Shown here: one piece after another, positions 40,266 through 51,466 of the stretch
How the letters are laid out: each line of letters opens with the position of its first letter
Position numbering within the stretch: the first letter of the stretch is position 1
Source: Serpula lacrymans var. lacrymans S7.9
Lineage: Eukaryota; Basidiomycota; Agaricomycetes; Boletales; Serpulaceae
Assembly (NCBI RefSeq): GCF_000218685.1
Contig: NW_006763299.1
Location: 1,380,031-1,444,030 of the forward strand
Length of the DNA stretch: 64,000 nucleotides
Reading direction: 5' to 3'
Made by a program: the position numbers and the translations under genes
Notes under the pieces: model-generated
The model's database searches: none
The model's input: the letters and a program-made list of their open reading frames with translations, nothing else
What the model was told of the DNA's origin: nothing

Positions 40266-40900
40266 TCATCCCAATGATGAGGAGAGACATAGTTGGGCAG
40301 CATCATAAGCTGGATATACTAGCATAAAATAGAGAATAGTTTCTGGGGTGGAGATGCAGTGGTTACAGTTGGGGGAGTTTACAAGCTGTATGCAATGTAG
40401 GTGGTAGTTTAGTGGGACATGTTGAGTTTGTAGTTGTATAAGTATACTGGCTTGGTGATTTTTGGAAGGGTCAACAAGCTGTAGGAAAGAGGAAGAGTAG
40501 GTAGGGGTCAGTACAAGTGATGTGAGGTGCTCTAGGGGAGCATTTCCAGAGTTGTTGTTCATCTTTTCTTGGTGATAGCCATGTGTTGTTGTTTGATGGT
40601 GGAGAGGCTTTAAGGCAGGGGTGAGCGCAATACCTAACAAAATGGTGTGAAGGATCTTTGTGAGAGTGTCCATGTGGACATCTAAACCTGTTGGGTTGAG
40701 GTTCAGGATGGAGGGGTGTCGGTTGAGGTTTTATTGAAACCAGCATCCCACAGTTCACATGGTGAGATCTCTTCTTTGACAAATGTGCCATCTGTTGGAG
40801 GTGGGTGGATGGACGCGGTGAAATCTGTGCAGCCAATGTCAAGTTCAACATCCATAGGTACGTCTTTGAAAAAATATTCTTATTTGCTTGCTGCATGAGC
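40266..40900 (-). pseudogene. LINE (Tad-like) 3'-end relic
   Basis: The frame 40673-40266 ends with ASILIQLQTQHVPLNYHLHC..LVNSPNCNHCISTPETILYFMLVYPAY. This matches the C-terminal half-zinc-finger module of fungal LINE reverse transcriptases (usual form: L.TGHIPLN.HLHRI...SP.C..C....ETV.HFL..CP.Y). Upstream sequence to about 40900 is in other frames and not readable as RNase H. It is decayed and 5'-truncated. Confidence 0.6.
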
Positions 40901-41849
40901 TTGAGCTGATTATTTCATGGAGTGTTTGAAAGAGATGTGTCAGAGGTAGAGGGCACTATTTGTGTGCTTTTGGGGGTGGACCATATGTATCATCTGTTAT
41001 ACTTCTTTAAAAAGAGGGTAGACCATGCATATGATGCAAGGCGGCTTGCTGTGACCAGGAAAACTGCATGTGCCCAGGCATTGTTGTCATTTATAAGCCA
41101 GGAGAGTGCAATTTGCTTACCTCAGCCATCTATCAGGTCTGTTGTCTGGTCCATAGTGGGCAATAAAATCTGAGATGAGTTCCAGGCGTTGAATATTTGT
41201 TGGTTATACCAAGTCTGTCATGTGCATCTAACTCTGTCTGAAAATCATTACAGTCCAACATGAATATGCTCCCATGCTCAATACAGAATTCTCTATCTTG
41301 AAAATAGACACTCAATGCACAAGTGCAACAAACACTTCCATCATCAAAACCTCAATGTTATATCCTGCAACTTGTGTACTCAAGCTGAAGGCATATTTAC
41401 CTCTGCAACCTCTTGTTGTCACCATATTTTTTGGGTACTCATCTAAGAGATGTGATTCAGAGTGGTATTGTAAGTTATCATGATTTTTGCTCTACAGATT
41501 ATCCTTCATAGCCAATCCAAGTATCTGTTGCCATTTCAAAACAACTGAGCTCATTCCTCACACCCACCATAGAAGCGGTCATCTGGGGTGTTTATTCAGA
41601 GCATTCATTATATTTAGACAATGCATGTATCATTATATAATTTCTCCCTTATTGCAGGCTGCTACAGCTCATTCAATTTTCTTTTTCTTGTAACTAGATG
41701 CCTCTCTCTGAACACAATATGTTAACTTCAGAGCCTTATAATAATGCCACCATTTCTTTCCTCCCCCTTCCTCTTGCCTTCAACTACAAAAACTCACATG
41801 ATTGAACAACTCTCTCCAGTGAAATTCAGTGCTGGTTTGTAGCAATACC
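40901..41849. other. Stretch without a supported gene
   Basis: Only short unremarkable frames. It borders the TACTG target duplication of the Copia element at 41850. Confidence 0.35.
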
Positions 41850-41854
41850 TACTG

Positions 41855-42069
41855 TAATAAATCTAAGTGAAACTCAGCTGCTGCCCGAGAGGCTATAGAA
41901 ATGACTGAGGTATTCCTATACTAAACCCCCTACTACTTATAGTTGGAGGTGCTACTCGCTACAGTATAATGACTCCTAGGAGAACAATGGTTACTCCATG
42001 GAGTGGTGGCTATGCTCCATGGAGAACAATGGCTGCTTCAGCAGAGACCGGGTTTATCCAGTTTTGTCA
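41855..42069 (-). repeat. Copia-1 3' LTR
   Basis: 215 bp. Rich in palindromic decamers CTCCATGGAG and CTCCTAGGAG. Confidence 0.92.
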
Positions 42070-45000
42070 CTCCCACTCGAGTGCAACCGTAGTCCCATAG
42101 CTTTAGAGAATTTCCAGTGTTTTTCATGAGTGAGGGGTTTAGTGAGAATGTCTGCAACTATATCTCCTGTAGGAACATATCTGATTACTGCCTCTCCCTT
42201 TGATACTAAGTCATCTCGGATTAAATGATATTTCCGTTGAATGTGTTTTGTGCGAGCATGGAACTGTGGATCTCGTGTAAGAATGATAGCTGCTTGATTG
42301 TCACAGTGCAATGTTGTAGGTCCATTTTGAGCATGTCCAATTTCTTCAAAAATGTCCGAAGCCATGCAAGGTGTTGTCCAGCATTGCTCAATCCAATGTA
42401 CTCTGACTCTGTGGAGGATAAAGCTACCATGCTTTGTCTTTTGCTTGTCCAGGAGATTGCTCCTCGGATAGTGATAAAGACAAACCCTGATGTTGATTGA
42501 GATGTGTCTGGGTCTCCAGACCAATCTGCATCTGAATATACATAGAAATCCATGTCCATGGAGACATCTGTGCCATCATATCGTAGTTCCATGTCTCTGG
42601 TTGCTTTCAGATATCGGAGGACACATTTTGCAGCTTCCCAGTGATGGCTCCTTGGAGCTGAGCTATGCCTGCATAGTATTCCAACAACGTAGGCAATGTC
42701 TGGGCGGGTTCCGAGCATGGCATACATGAGGGAGCCTACAATTGAGAGGTATGACACTTGACGCCCTTCAATATGCATCTCGTGTTGCACAATATCTTCA
42801 CCTGGAGCATTTGCAAGGAGTTTTGATCCATGGGCCATTGGTGTCCATACTGGTTTGCAGTTCTTCATTCCAGTACGCTCCAGGACTGTGTCAATGTATT
42901 GGCGTTGCAATAGGGATATTGTTTTGTTTGAACGATCACATTGGATTTCTATTCCGAGGATGTATTTTGCTTCTCCAAGGTCCCGTATTTTGAATATGGA
43001 TTCGAGTTTGGCTTTTGTGATATCCATGAATTTTTGGGATGAAGCTCCTAGGAGGAGGTCATCTACATAGACAACAACAAAGCATATTTGTTTGTTTTCC
43101 CGGAATACATAGAGACATGTTTCTGCATTTAGTCTTGTGAAACTGAGCTCTTGGAGCTTGCAATCAAAAGTTTTATTCCATGTACGACCAGCTTATTTTA
43201 ACCCGTAGATGGATTTCTTCAATCTCCAGTAGTATCCAGGTTGGATAGGAACACCCCCTGAAGGAAGCATGTACAGTTCTTCTTCAAGTTCTCCATTGAG
43301 ATAAGCTGTGGATACGTCCATTTGATCAAGTTCTAGGTTGTACTTTGCTGCCAGGGCTAGAATAATTCGGATTGACTCTAAGTTTGCAACCGGAGCAAAA
43401 ACCTCCTGGTAATCAATCCCCTCCCTTTGAGTAAAACCTCGTGCAACAATCCGGAGCTTGTATCTCTCAATGTTTCCGTTTTGATCAAACTTGATCCGGA
43501 ACACAGGTTTTAATGTGATGGGTTTTACTCCCTTCGGAAGTGGAACAGTGTCATATACTGTATTAGTATTGAGACTGAGGAGTTCCTCCTCCAAGGCAGA
43601 CTTCCATAATTCTCCATCCGGACGTGATAAGGCTTCCTTTAGTGTCCTTGGAAGGTCTGTGTCAGATGGACCGGTACTTGCTATTCCAGCAAAAAATGTC
43701 TCCTCTGTATCAGATGTTTCTTCATGAACCTCAGGAGTGTTAGGTTTCTCCATGGAGTTGTCATGCTGCTCTTTTTGAGACTGTTTCTCATCTAGAGTCC
43801 TTTGATAATCTCGTTTTTGTCTGCAGGATTGGTCTGGCAACTGCTTCTGCGTACTCCTAGGACTTCAGCAGGCATGACTGCTCTTTTAGGAACTTGTGCA
43901 GGTACTCCAGGGAGTAGACACATTTGTGTATTTGTTGCCCCACTCACTCCTGAAGGTGTTGAATCACTCCTCGGAGGTGTTGGATGACTCCTTGGAGGTG
44001 TTGTATGCCTTCCAGAAGCTGATCCAATGGACAGGCTGTCTAGCTGTATTCGGACTTTTTCCACATCAGCTGGCTGTATGTTGAGGGGCTGTCTTCCCAC
44101 TGACTGTAACTCTACTTTGGCTTTCCGTTCTGAAGATGGCCAGTGTTCAGGTCTTAGTTGTAGAGACTGTTGTGGAGGGTGTCTTAGCTGATCATGTGCT
44201 CCCACTGCTCTCGGAACGTCTCCACGGAGGTATTGCCCCACTGCTCTCGGAACATCTTCATGCTGATATGGTTCCATTGCTTGTGGAACATCTCCTTGGA
44301 GATGTGGTTCCATTTGCAATTCATTTGGATCTCGGATCCGAGGGTCAGGATCATCCTCCTCTAATGTTTTTTGGTCTGGATAGTGAGCATTCTCTGGAAT
44401 GAGTCCCTCCCACTGATCTGTGCTAGTGTCTGTGTTCCAGGGAGCAGTGTCATCCTTTTGTACCTTTCCGGATTCATTGAATATGACATGCCGATTGGAA
44501 AACACAGTCCGTTTTTCAGTGTCTAGGAGTTTGTAGGCTTGCTTTCCATGTGTGTAGCCAATCATTATGGCTTTGCGCCCCTTGGAGTAAAACTTCCCTT
44601 GCCTTTTGTCTTTCGGAATCAAGGCATATGCTTGGCATCCAAAAGGGCGGAACAAAGTTGGATCAACTCTCCTTTTAAACAGTATTTCATATGGGGTCTT
44701 TCCATGGAGTCCTGATGCTGGGCTGTGTGCTGTGATATATGCAGCTGTTTGCATGGCATCTACCCAAAATGACTTTGGGAGCTTGGAATCATGGAGCATA
44801 GTGGTTGCTAATGTAGCCAATGTCTGATTCATGCATTCTGCAATGCCATTTTGTTCCGGAGTATCTGCAGCTGTAGTTTCTTGGATGACACCATCTCCTC
44901 GGAGTTGATTTTTGAATGCATTGCCAGTATATTCTCCTCCCCCATCGCTCCGGAGGAATTCTGTGTATAGTGGAGTGAAGTTTTCTTCTCCCAAATGAGT

Positions 45001-45606
45001 CCAGAAGAATGTTTGGACATCTTCTTTCCATTGCTTGTATCGTTCCAGTGCTTCACTTTTATGTTTTAGGAAATATATCCATGGAAATTTGGAGAAATCA
45101 TCTACAATAATAATCCAGTACCAAAAACCCTCCCTGGAAGTTGGTTTGATTGGTCCTCCAACATCTGTGTGCACAATTTGTATGGGGCGCTTGGCTCGGT
45201 TTCCTCCAGTGGACTTGAAAGGTAATTTCTTCATCTTTCCTAAAGCACAAGGTTCACAAAACTCCGGGGTTCCGGTAAGGGTGTCTATGTCCTGGAGCTG
45301 TCTTTTTGTAACCATTCGTTGCAAGCGGTCCATTCCAATGTGTCCCATTCTCCTGTGCAATAAATTTACATCTACTGCTGCAAAAGCTGACTCCGGGTTG
45401 ATTTTGGGTTTTGCTTGGATGTGATAAAGTCCTCGCTTGTGTAACGCAGTGAGGATAAGTTCCTCCTTTTTCCGAACTTCACAAGCATTTGAGGAAAAAG
45501 TGTTGATAACCCCGTTTTGGACAATTTGTGGACAGAGACGAGTGCTAACGTGAAGTTTGGCACAAGTAAGACATTTGACAGTACAATATTGTAGTCCTTT
45601 TGGCAA
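42054..45606 (-). pseudogene. Copia-1 integrase-RT-RNase H, frameshifted
   Basis: Integrase 45470-44450: zinc domain LLHRRMGH...CEPCALGK; core Asp in HTDVGGP, Asp in RSDGGGEY, Glu in QNGIAECMNQ (usually AERMN). RT 43700-42700: FDQNGNIERYKLRIVARGF, QMDVSTAYLNG, then TAA for CAA after KSIYGLK (about 43191), then VVYVDDLLLG with the YVDD at 43069-43058. RNase H: DADWSGDPDTSQSTSG and ALSSTESEYIGLS, then a frameshift near 42350, HCDNQAAIILTRDPQFHARTKHI and DILTKPLTHEKH to the 3' LTR. An earlier frame break lies at about 45600 between protease and integrase. Three degenerate 12-residue repeats (..GDVPRAVG..) lie at about 44205-44312 between IN and RT. Confidence 0.9.
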
Positions 45607-47390
45607 CAGTTGCTTGTAAGATTACTGTTCCAATGCCAATGGCATTTACAGAGGATTCATCCCCAAAACTGATTGTCCTTGGAGGATGCAGAACATGGTA
45701 TGTTCCTGGCTCAAACCAGGAGCGGTGAGGGACCATGTGGGATGTTGCTCCAGAGTCAATAATAATTGTTGTTTTGGTCTTATCGGGTTCCGACACAAGG
45801 TAAGCTTGAATGCGTTTAGTAAGGGGCTTGGAAATATGTACATGTTCCAATGCAATATGACTCTGTTCCTCCTCGGAGTCAGATCCAGATGATTGCTCCG
45901 CTGTATTTGCCTTTTCCTTCTCTTTTCCTTTATCCTTGTGTCTTTCCTTTCCCTTCTTCCTTTGACCTTTTTCAGCTAACTGAAGTGTTCGACACTCCGA
46001 GGTGTTGTGTGATTTGGCTTTGTGGAAGTTACACCATTTCTCCTCGGATTTGAGTGCTGATTCGGAACCTCCAGGGGCCTTCCCTGACTGTCGTGCAACT
46101 TCTGCAGTGATCCGGATCTCAACTGCATCAAAGGTAAGTTTATTTTCTTCAATCGTGTTGATTACTGATGACTGAAATATTTGCCATTCAGGAGTGCATG
46201 GGAGAGATTGGAGAAGAGCAAAAGCCATGAGTTTGGTATCAACTCCTAGTTTCATTCCAGAGAGGTGTGAATCAATTGTCCGGATTTTTGCAATGTGGTC
46301 CTGGATAGGTGATGTCCCATCCCAGGACAATTTGGTGAGTTGTTGGAATGAATAGAAGGCCGAGGCAATGTTGGACATTTGATGGAGTGAGACAAGTTTA
46401 TCAAATAACTCCTTGGAGCTGGTGAGGTCTCCAGTCCTCATTAGGAGGGCATCAGAGATGTGGTCCTGGATGATTCCATGTGCCTTCTCATCCTTAAGTA
46501 TCCAGGTGATCTCTGTAAGGACCGTTTTATTATTTTCTTCTTATCCTCATTATGTCTTGGCTCTCGAACGCTTTTCCCGTTACACCTCTGGCTCTAGGGC
46601 TAGAGGTATCCTTTGCCATCTTACTTCTCATAGCCCTCACAGGCTTTCTTAACCATCGCTACCACTTTATATCACAGATCAGAGACTGGGCATCGCTCCC
46701 AGCTAGCCAGCACACTGGGTAGGGACTGGTAGTAGGCATCTCGCCAACCAGCTCCAAGCCCCAGTAAAGCCTGGTGATACTAATAACGCCTTATCTAGAA
46801 TTGTACCTCATCATGAGGATACGGTTCCTGACCACGCGTGACAATCTTCTATTATTAGTACAAGTCTCTCACCTGCTGATTAATCAAGCCAGAAGTCGTA
46901 CGATAGTTACTCTCCCTTTTTCTTATTGGTTGATTAGTTCCTCAGACCACTTTTCGTATATTCTCCTTTCGGTCTGAGGAACGGACAGTTCCCTATATAA
47001 AGACGTACCTATTCATGTATAGCTCCTTAGCTTTCTATTACTGAATTTACCCGCTTTACTCCTCAACAAGAACCTTTGAAGCTTACCTCTTAAAAAGTCC
47101 TCGACTCGCTGTATTCAACAGCGTCTGTTGACCTCAAGCTCATCAAACCCTTACTCCCTGCAAGTGCAGAAGGAGATAGGTTTAGTTCTTGTTATAGTTT
47201 ATCGTTGCCTCACAATCTCAGGATCCTCCGAGGAGGTAGGTTTTCCTGGTGAGGGCTTAAGCTCCTCTCCAGTAACAACCTGGAGAACTTTTTCCCAACG
47301 TAGCTTTGAGATGATCCGGAGTTTCCATATCTGAAAATTGTTGGGTCCAGTGAGAACTGGACATGCGGATGTATTGCGTGCTGTGGTCAT
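45545..47390 (-). pseudogene. Copia-1 Gag-protease, split by solo LTR
   Basis: The N-terminal 58 codons (47390-47215; ACPVLTGPNNFQIWKLRI) are cut by the solo LTR 46514-47214. The frame resumes below 46514 with TWILKDEKAHGIIQDHI and continues through the capsid region, a CX2HX4HX4C knuckle (WCNFHKAKSHNTSEC, near 46030), a Lys-rich linker, and protease IIIDSGATSHMV (near 45760). It is intact apart from the insertion up to about 45600. Confidence 0.88.
46514..47214 (+). mobile_element. Solo LTR (701 bp) nested in Copia-1 gag, TSD ATCTC
   Basis: TGTAAGG...CCTCACA, with ATCTC at 46509-46513 and 47215-47219. A CTATATAAAG TATA box lies near 46994. It is the same family as 30493-31172. Confidence 0.9.
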
Positions 47391-47439
47391 GGTTCTGAGG
47401 TTGCCGTTTCAAATAAGAATTATTTCCTGCATAGCTTTT

Positions 47440-47459
47440 GTGCACCAGGGCTCATAACC
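47440..47459 (-). promoter_or_regulatory. Copia-1 primer-binding site for half-tRNA-iMet
   Basis: Directly after the 5' LTR the minus strand reads GGTTATGAGCCCTGGTGC. Its complement GGGCTCATAACC is the anticodon stem-loop of initiator tRNA-Met. Internal (half-tRNA) priming of this kind is known from Drosophila copia and fungal relatives. Confidence 0.8.
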
Positions 47460-47694
47460 TAATAAATCTAAGTGAAACTCAGCCGCTGCCCGAGAGGCTA
47501 TAGAAACAACTGAGGTATTCCTATACTAAACCCCCTACTACTTATAGTCGGAGGTGCTACTCGCTACAGTATAATGACTCCTAAGAGTACAATTGTGCTC
47601 CTAGGAGAACAATGGTTGCTCCATGGAGTGGTGGCTATGCTCCATGGAGAACAATGGCTGCTTCAGCAGAGACCGGGTTTATCCAGTTTTGTCA
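47460..47694 (-). repeat. Copia-1 5' LTR
   Basis: 235 bp, including the 20 bp missing from the 3' LTR, flanked by TACTG. Confidence 0.92.
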
Positions 47695-47699
47695 TACTG

Positions 47700-48434
47700 A
47701 ATCTCAGCAGTGGACATGGGGCCATAACACTTCTGGCTTGTGTTTATAGCATCAAGCCCAAATTTTCAAAGCAGAAAATGGCATTTTTGGGACTCTCAAA
47801 TCCCCCTGAAGGGCGTGTTTATCAAGAGAAGCAGTGTACTAGCTGTCATCGTTGCGTTGTGCTGTATGTTACCTGACAAAAATTCACTTGTTTTTGTTCT
47901 TGGAGAAAAGTCAGTAATGCCATTGATGCTTGTGAGACTTTATTCAGATATATTCAGGACTCCAGTGATATATTCCATGTTGCTCAGATGTCAGAGCATA
48001 TTTCAGAAACATAGGACTGACATCAAGGCACATATATATGCTGCATGTCTCACTAGTGCTAAATCCATTCATCTACCTGCAAGTACCAATCTGAGTCCTC
48101 AATATATTCATACAACATGCACATAGGATCCTGGACTTATATCCCACAATTCTGCATTGTACACCCATGTTGGGTGTTGATTCTATAAACTACAAATACC
48201 TCGAATATTCACTAGGAAATGCCCAGGTCAGGGCTCCGCAGGATATAATCCAAATGCTTTTCATAATTTATTCACATTGTAACTTTCCCCTTTGAGTGTG
48301 TAATCCTGGGATGCCTGTTCACACTGCGAGCATTCGCCAAAATCACTTGGTGCGACATACCAAAAGCACAGCGCTGAATGGAAGCCTACTATGACTATGC
48401 TCCGGATCATAACTGGGAGTGAAAAGGTAGACAA
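47700..48434. other. Stretch without a supported gene
   Basis: Only short frames. It lies between Copia-1 and the second 196-bp element. Confidence 0.35.
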
Positions 48435-48630
48435 TATCACAACACAATGGGGTCCGCACCCGTGTACAGTGATTCTGGACCTTCTGGGCATGCAACCAAT
48501 CAGTATGCTTTCCAAGTACACCTTGGTAGCTTAGTTGGTAAAGCACCAGACCATGAAAGCTGGAGTCCCAGGTTCAAGCCCTGGCCAATGCATGTTTTCT
48601 CATACTATAAACAAATGTCCTAATTTGTCA
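48435..48630 (+). repeat. 196-bp dispersed element with tRNA-like segment, copy 2
   Basis: It has the same length and boundaries as 32380-32575, including the tRNA-like block (about 48520-48591) and the following TTTT. Flanks (GACAA left, ACCGC right) give no target duplication. Confidence 0.65.
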
Positions 48631-49306
48631 ACCGCTTGAGAATTGAACCTATGAACTGTCTAAAACGGTCACATTTATGTCACCGCTGCTGTTATGTTGC
48701 CGATGGGCCGGCTGGCCACTGTTTCACAGAGGTGGCTTCAAGGTTGTGAACGAGATTGTGGACAAGCATTGTTCTGTGCCTATTTTCTGATATTCATTAT
48801 GAACCGGAGGTCAAGGGTACCAACAGCAATCACTACTCTCGGCTTTTTTCGAAGCCTGCCTTCCCCTAGTTTAGGGTGAAATGCCACCTGGTGTAGTCTC
48901 TCTGTATTCGGAATTATGTTCCTTCTCCTTTTGACTGCACCCAGACGTCGAATTCTCTCGGGTGGCTTACCATCAAGCCATACACAGGAAACTTCTTGGC
49001 TTTTAGCGGGTCGGTTCCAGCTTTCCCCTGCTTGGAATGCCAACCAACTCCAATAATCTTCTGCCTCTGTCCTCATGTTCGTTAGCTCCCTCTTTTCGCA
49101 ATGTGTTTGAAATGTTCCTTTCCAAAATTAACTTGGATGAGTCAATGATATGTTAGAAAATGTTCTGTCCAAAATCTACTTAAGTCGTTAGATTTGTTCT
49201 GTAGTAACCGCCATTCTGTCCGCATCATCTGTTTTAGCACCATAAACAGTGCAGTATCTCTTTCTACACCGGTATTTTTACGCACTTATTGTTTACCTTA
49301 CAGACT
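48631..49306. other. Upstream region of the PD-(D/E)XK gene
   Basis: A 98-codon minus-strand frame (49076-48780) has no recognised domain and may be chance. A possible splice acceptor TTACAG ends 3 bp before the ATG at 49307, so a 5' non-coding exon is possible. Confidence 0.35.
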
Positions 49307-50656
49307 ATGCCCCCATTCGACTACACAAAAATTGGAGTGAGCCTACAAGAGCATATTGCCACCTTGGTCCCTGCCTTTGAAGCAGCTGAGCGGAATGAAT
49401 CACAGGAACATCTCCTGTACGAGCCCTGGAATCTTGCCCTTTCTTGGCTCACTTTTGGACAAAGTACACCCACCTGCAGGCTCAGTGTTGCACCGCAACG
49501 TCATTTTTACTTCAACTTTTCACCTGTTCCATGTATGTCTCTAATCTGTGATCATGTTGAGATTCAGCTTTCATCCGTTAAATTACAATTTTTTTAGCTT
49601 TAAGTGCCAACCCTATGAGCGCTAAACTGCTATCTGTGCAAGCCATTCGTGTAGCTTGCACAAGGTGGCAAATTATTGATGGTACAGGTATGGGTTGTAT
49701 TTTTAATCATTCTGGCTTACAGCTGACTTCTCCCCTCTATTAGATGCGGATGTCTTAGCCTCCGGAAGTGTAGGACATGCCGCTGCTGTAGACAACAACA
49801 AAATTCTGAGCTCGACACTTTCCTCGCTTTTGACTTTAACTATTTCATCGCGGGCAGCATCTGTTGCTTTATCCCAGTCAAGTGATCACAGTAATGTGGA
49901 CAGAGACTCGTACAGGATCCCAGATTTTGCTATCTTATCCAGAACCGGTCATGAAGAGCAACTGCAAGAGCAGGTGCCTTTCATCATAGAAGTCAAGACA
50001 CACACCACCAACCAACTTCCAGATGACCAGTTCCTGATTATGTTGACACAAGTTGCCTATCAAGCTAAAGCCGTCTTTAGTGCATATCCTCAACAGGAAC
50101 ATTTACACGCTATTTGTGTCGTTGGACGGTATTACAAGATATTGCATTTGAATCAGGCTACAATTGCAGGAGTACCATGACAAAACTGGATAAACCCGGT
50201 CTCTGCTGAAGCAGCCATTGTTCTCCATGGAGCAACCATTGTTCTCCATGGAGCAACCATTGTTCTCCATGGAGCAACCATTGTTCTCCTAGGAGCACAA
50301 TTGTACTCCTAGGAGTCATTATACTGTAGCGAGTAGCACCTCCAACTATAAGTAGTAGGGGGTTTAGTATAGGAATACCTCAGTCGTTTCTATAGCCTCT
50401 CGGGCAGCGGCTGAGGTATGTTACATTACATTTATTAGAGATCACCTTAAACTAACATCTATTGTAGTTTCACTTAGGTAAATAGTGAAGTTGTTTCTCT
50501 AGCCTCTCGGGCAGCGGCTGAGTTTCACTTAGTTTTATTATACCATTCCCAGATATGGATGGAGAATATCAAACTCAAGCACTAGATTTGGACAGTATTT
50601 TTCCAACGGAGCAGAATACCCTTTGCCCGTTTACTTTTCAAAGAGCACAAAGCTGA
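49307..50656 (+). pseudogene. PD-(D/E)XK-like protein gene interrupted by a solo LTR
   Basis: Exons 49307-49532, 49598-49687, 49744-50177 and, beyond a solo LTR and its target copy, 50546-50656. Without the insertion the frame continues to a TGA at 50654-50656, giving about 286 residues. The sequence RIPDFAIL (Asp about 166) followed by FIIEVKTH (Glu about 188, Lys about 190) has the spacing of the PD-(D/E)XK nuclease fold, and the helix TQVAYQAKAVFSAYPQQEHLHAI fits the C-terminal part of that fold. I do not know the exact family; similar hypothetical proteins are common in basidiomycetes. In the current sequence the LTR supplies a stop (CCA TGA) right after Pro, so a truncated ~249-residue protein with the putative active site could still be made. 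Confidence 0.6.
50178..50540 (+). mobile_element. Solo LTR of the Copia-1 family (363 bp), TSD TACCA
   Basis: TGACAAAACTGG...TTTTATTA, flanked by TACCA at 50173-50177 and 50541-50545. It is longer than the Copia-1 LTR because a 21-bp unit (ATTGTTCTCCATGGAGCAACC) is repeated about 3.5 times (50216-50288) and the CCTCTCGGGCAGCGGCTGA block occurs twice. Confidence 0.92.
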
Positions 50657-51466
50657 CTATGATAAGCAATGGAAAACTCAGTTTACATATGTGTTAAATA
50701 AATACGTGGATTAGAGTTGGTATATATTGAAGTGGATGTATGTGTAGTAATTTGATGATTTCGCGAACGTAGAGATTTCTTTAGTTGCGGGAAAAGCCTC
50801 TTCCTGTTGTAAAAACACACCTAACACTCACAGTTGAACAAACCCTGGGATCAAAAGGAGCAGGATATGCGGACGTGACAGACTGAATGATGTGTGGTAT
50901 TCCGTAGGTTGGGCTGCCAGTGAGTGTAAGTCACTTTCAAGTTTGAATCATTCGATAAGCAATTACGTGAAAGCGCGGTGCGGATCGAAGGCCTTGATTT
51001 TCAACTTTCTACGCCTAATGTCAGGTTATTCGTTGAAATTGACGATTATCTAACCTAAAGCGCTAAAGGGGGTTCGAGAGGGAATCCGGGGTTTTCGAAC
51101 AGAAAGCATATTATCATAGGTTGAGGCTAAGTTGAAAAACCAAGCTAGAGTCCGCGATCTCACTGGTAGCAACCCTTTTTGGAGGCCACGTTCCTGACGC
51201 GACTGGTCAGGTGTCTCTTCAAATATCTTTTGTCTGGCACGCACTTCAAGTTGCCAGTAAATTAATACGCCAGCACATCCCGCATGCATGTCCACTACCG
51301 CTGAGGATGCAGCAACCCAAGAGCGTCAAGGAAATTCCGTCTATGCAGCACTGGCGCGTACGGCCACCAGAGGCATGGCATTATACTTCTCTCGCCCAGT
51401 GCGTCTTTTCAGGCCTTCTAAGGGTGAATAAGCAATTTTATTCATCTAACTGTCCTCAATGACTGA
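50657..51466. other. Spacer and carrier promoter; inverted-duplication arm begins at 50741 or earlier
   Basis: No gene is supported. The sequence from 50741 on is mirrored at the end of the window (64000 backwards), with small indels near 51150 and 51205. Confidence 0.45.

Larger units (their letters stand above)
41855..47694 (-). mobile_element. Ty1/Copia element (Copia-1), TSD TACTG, with nested solo LTR
   Basis: The 5' LTR is 47694-47460 (235 bp) and the 3' LTR 42069-41855 (215 bp, a 20-bp deletion relative to the 5' one). LTRs run TGACAAAACTGG...TTTATTA. TACTG flanks both sides (41850-41854, 47695-47699). Domain order is Gag-PR-IN-RT-RNase H, defining Copia. The polyprotein frame is broken several times, and a 701-bp solo LTR (46514-47214) interrupts Gag. 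A purine-rich GAGTGGGAG precedes the 3' LTR. Confidence 0.95.

Noticed and set aside
40266..40900. Host zinc-finger gene
   Set aside because: The C-X2-C...H..C pattern with PLN.HLH and PETI..F is that of LINE C-termini, and the region has no intact frame.
41855..47694. CRISPR-like or satellite array, suggested by repeated CTCCATGGAG and GGAGG motifs
   Set aside because: The repeats are irregular, within LTRs and Copia coding sequence of a fungus, and have no regular spacing.
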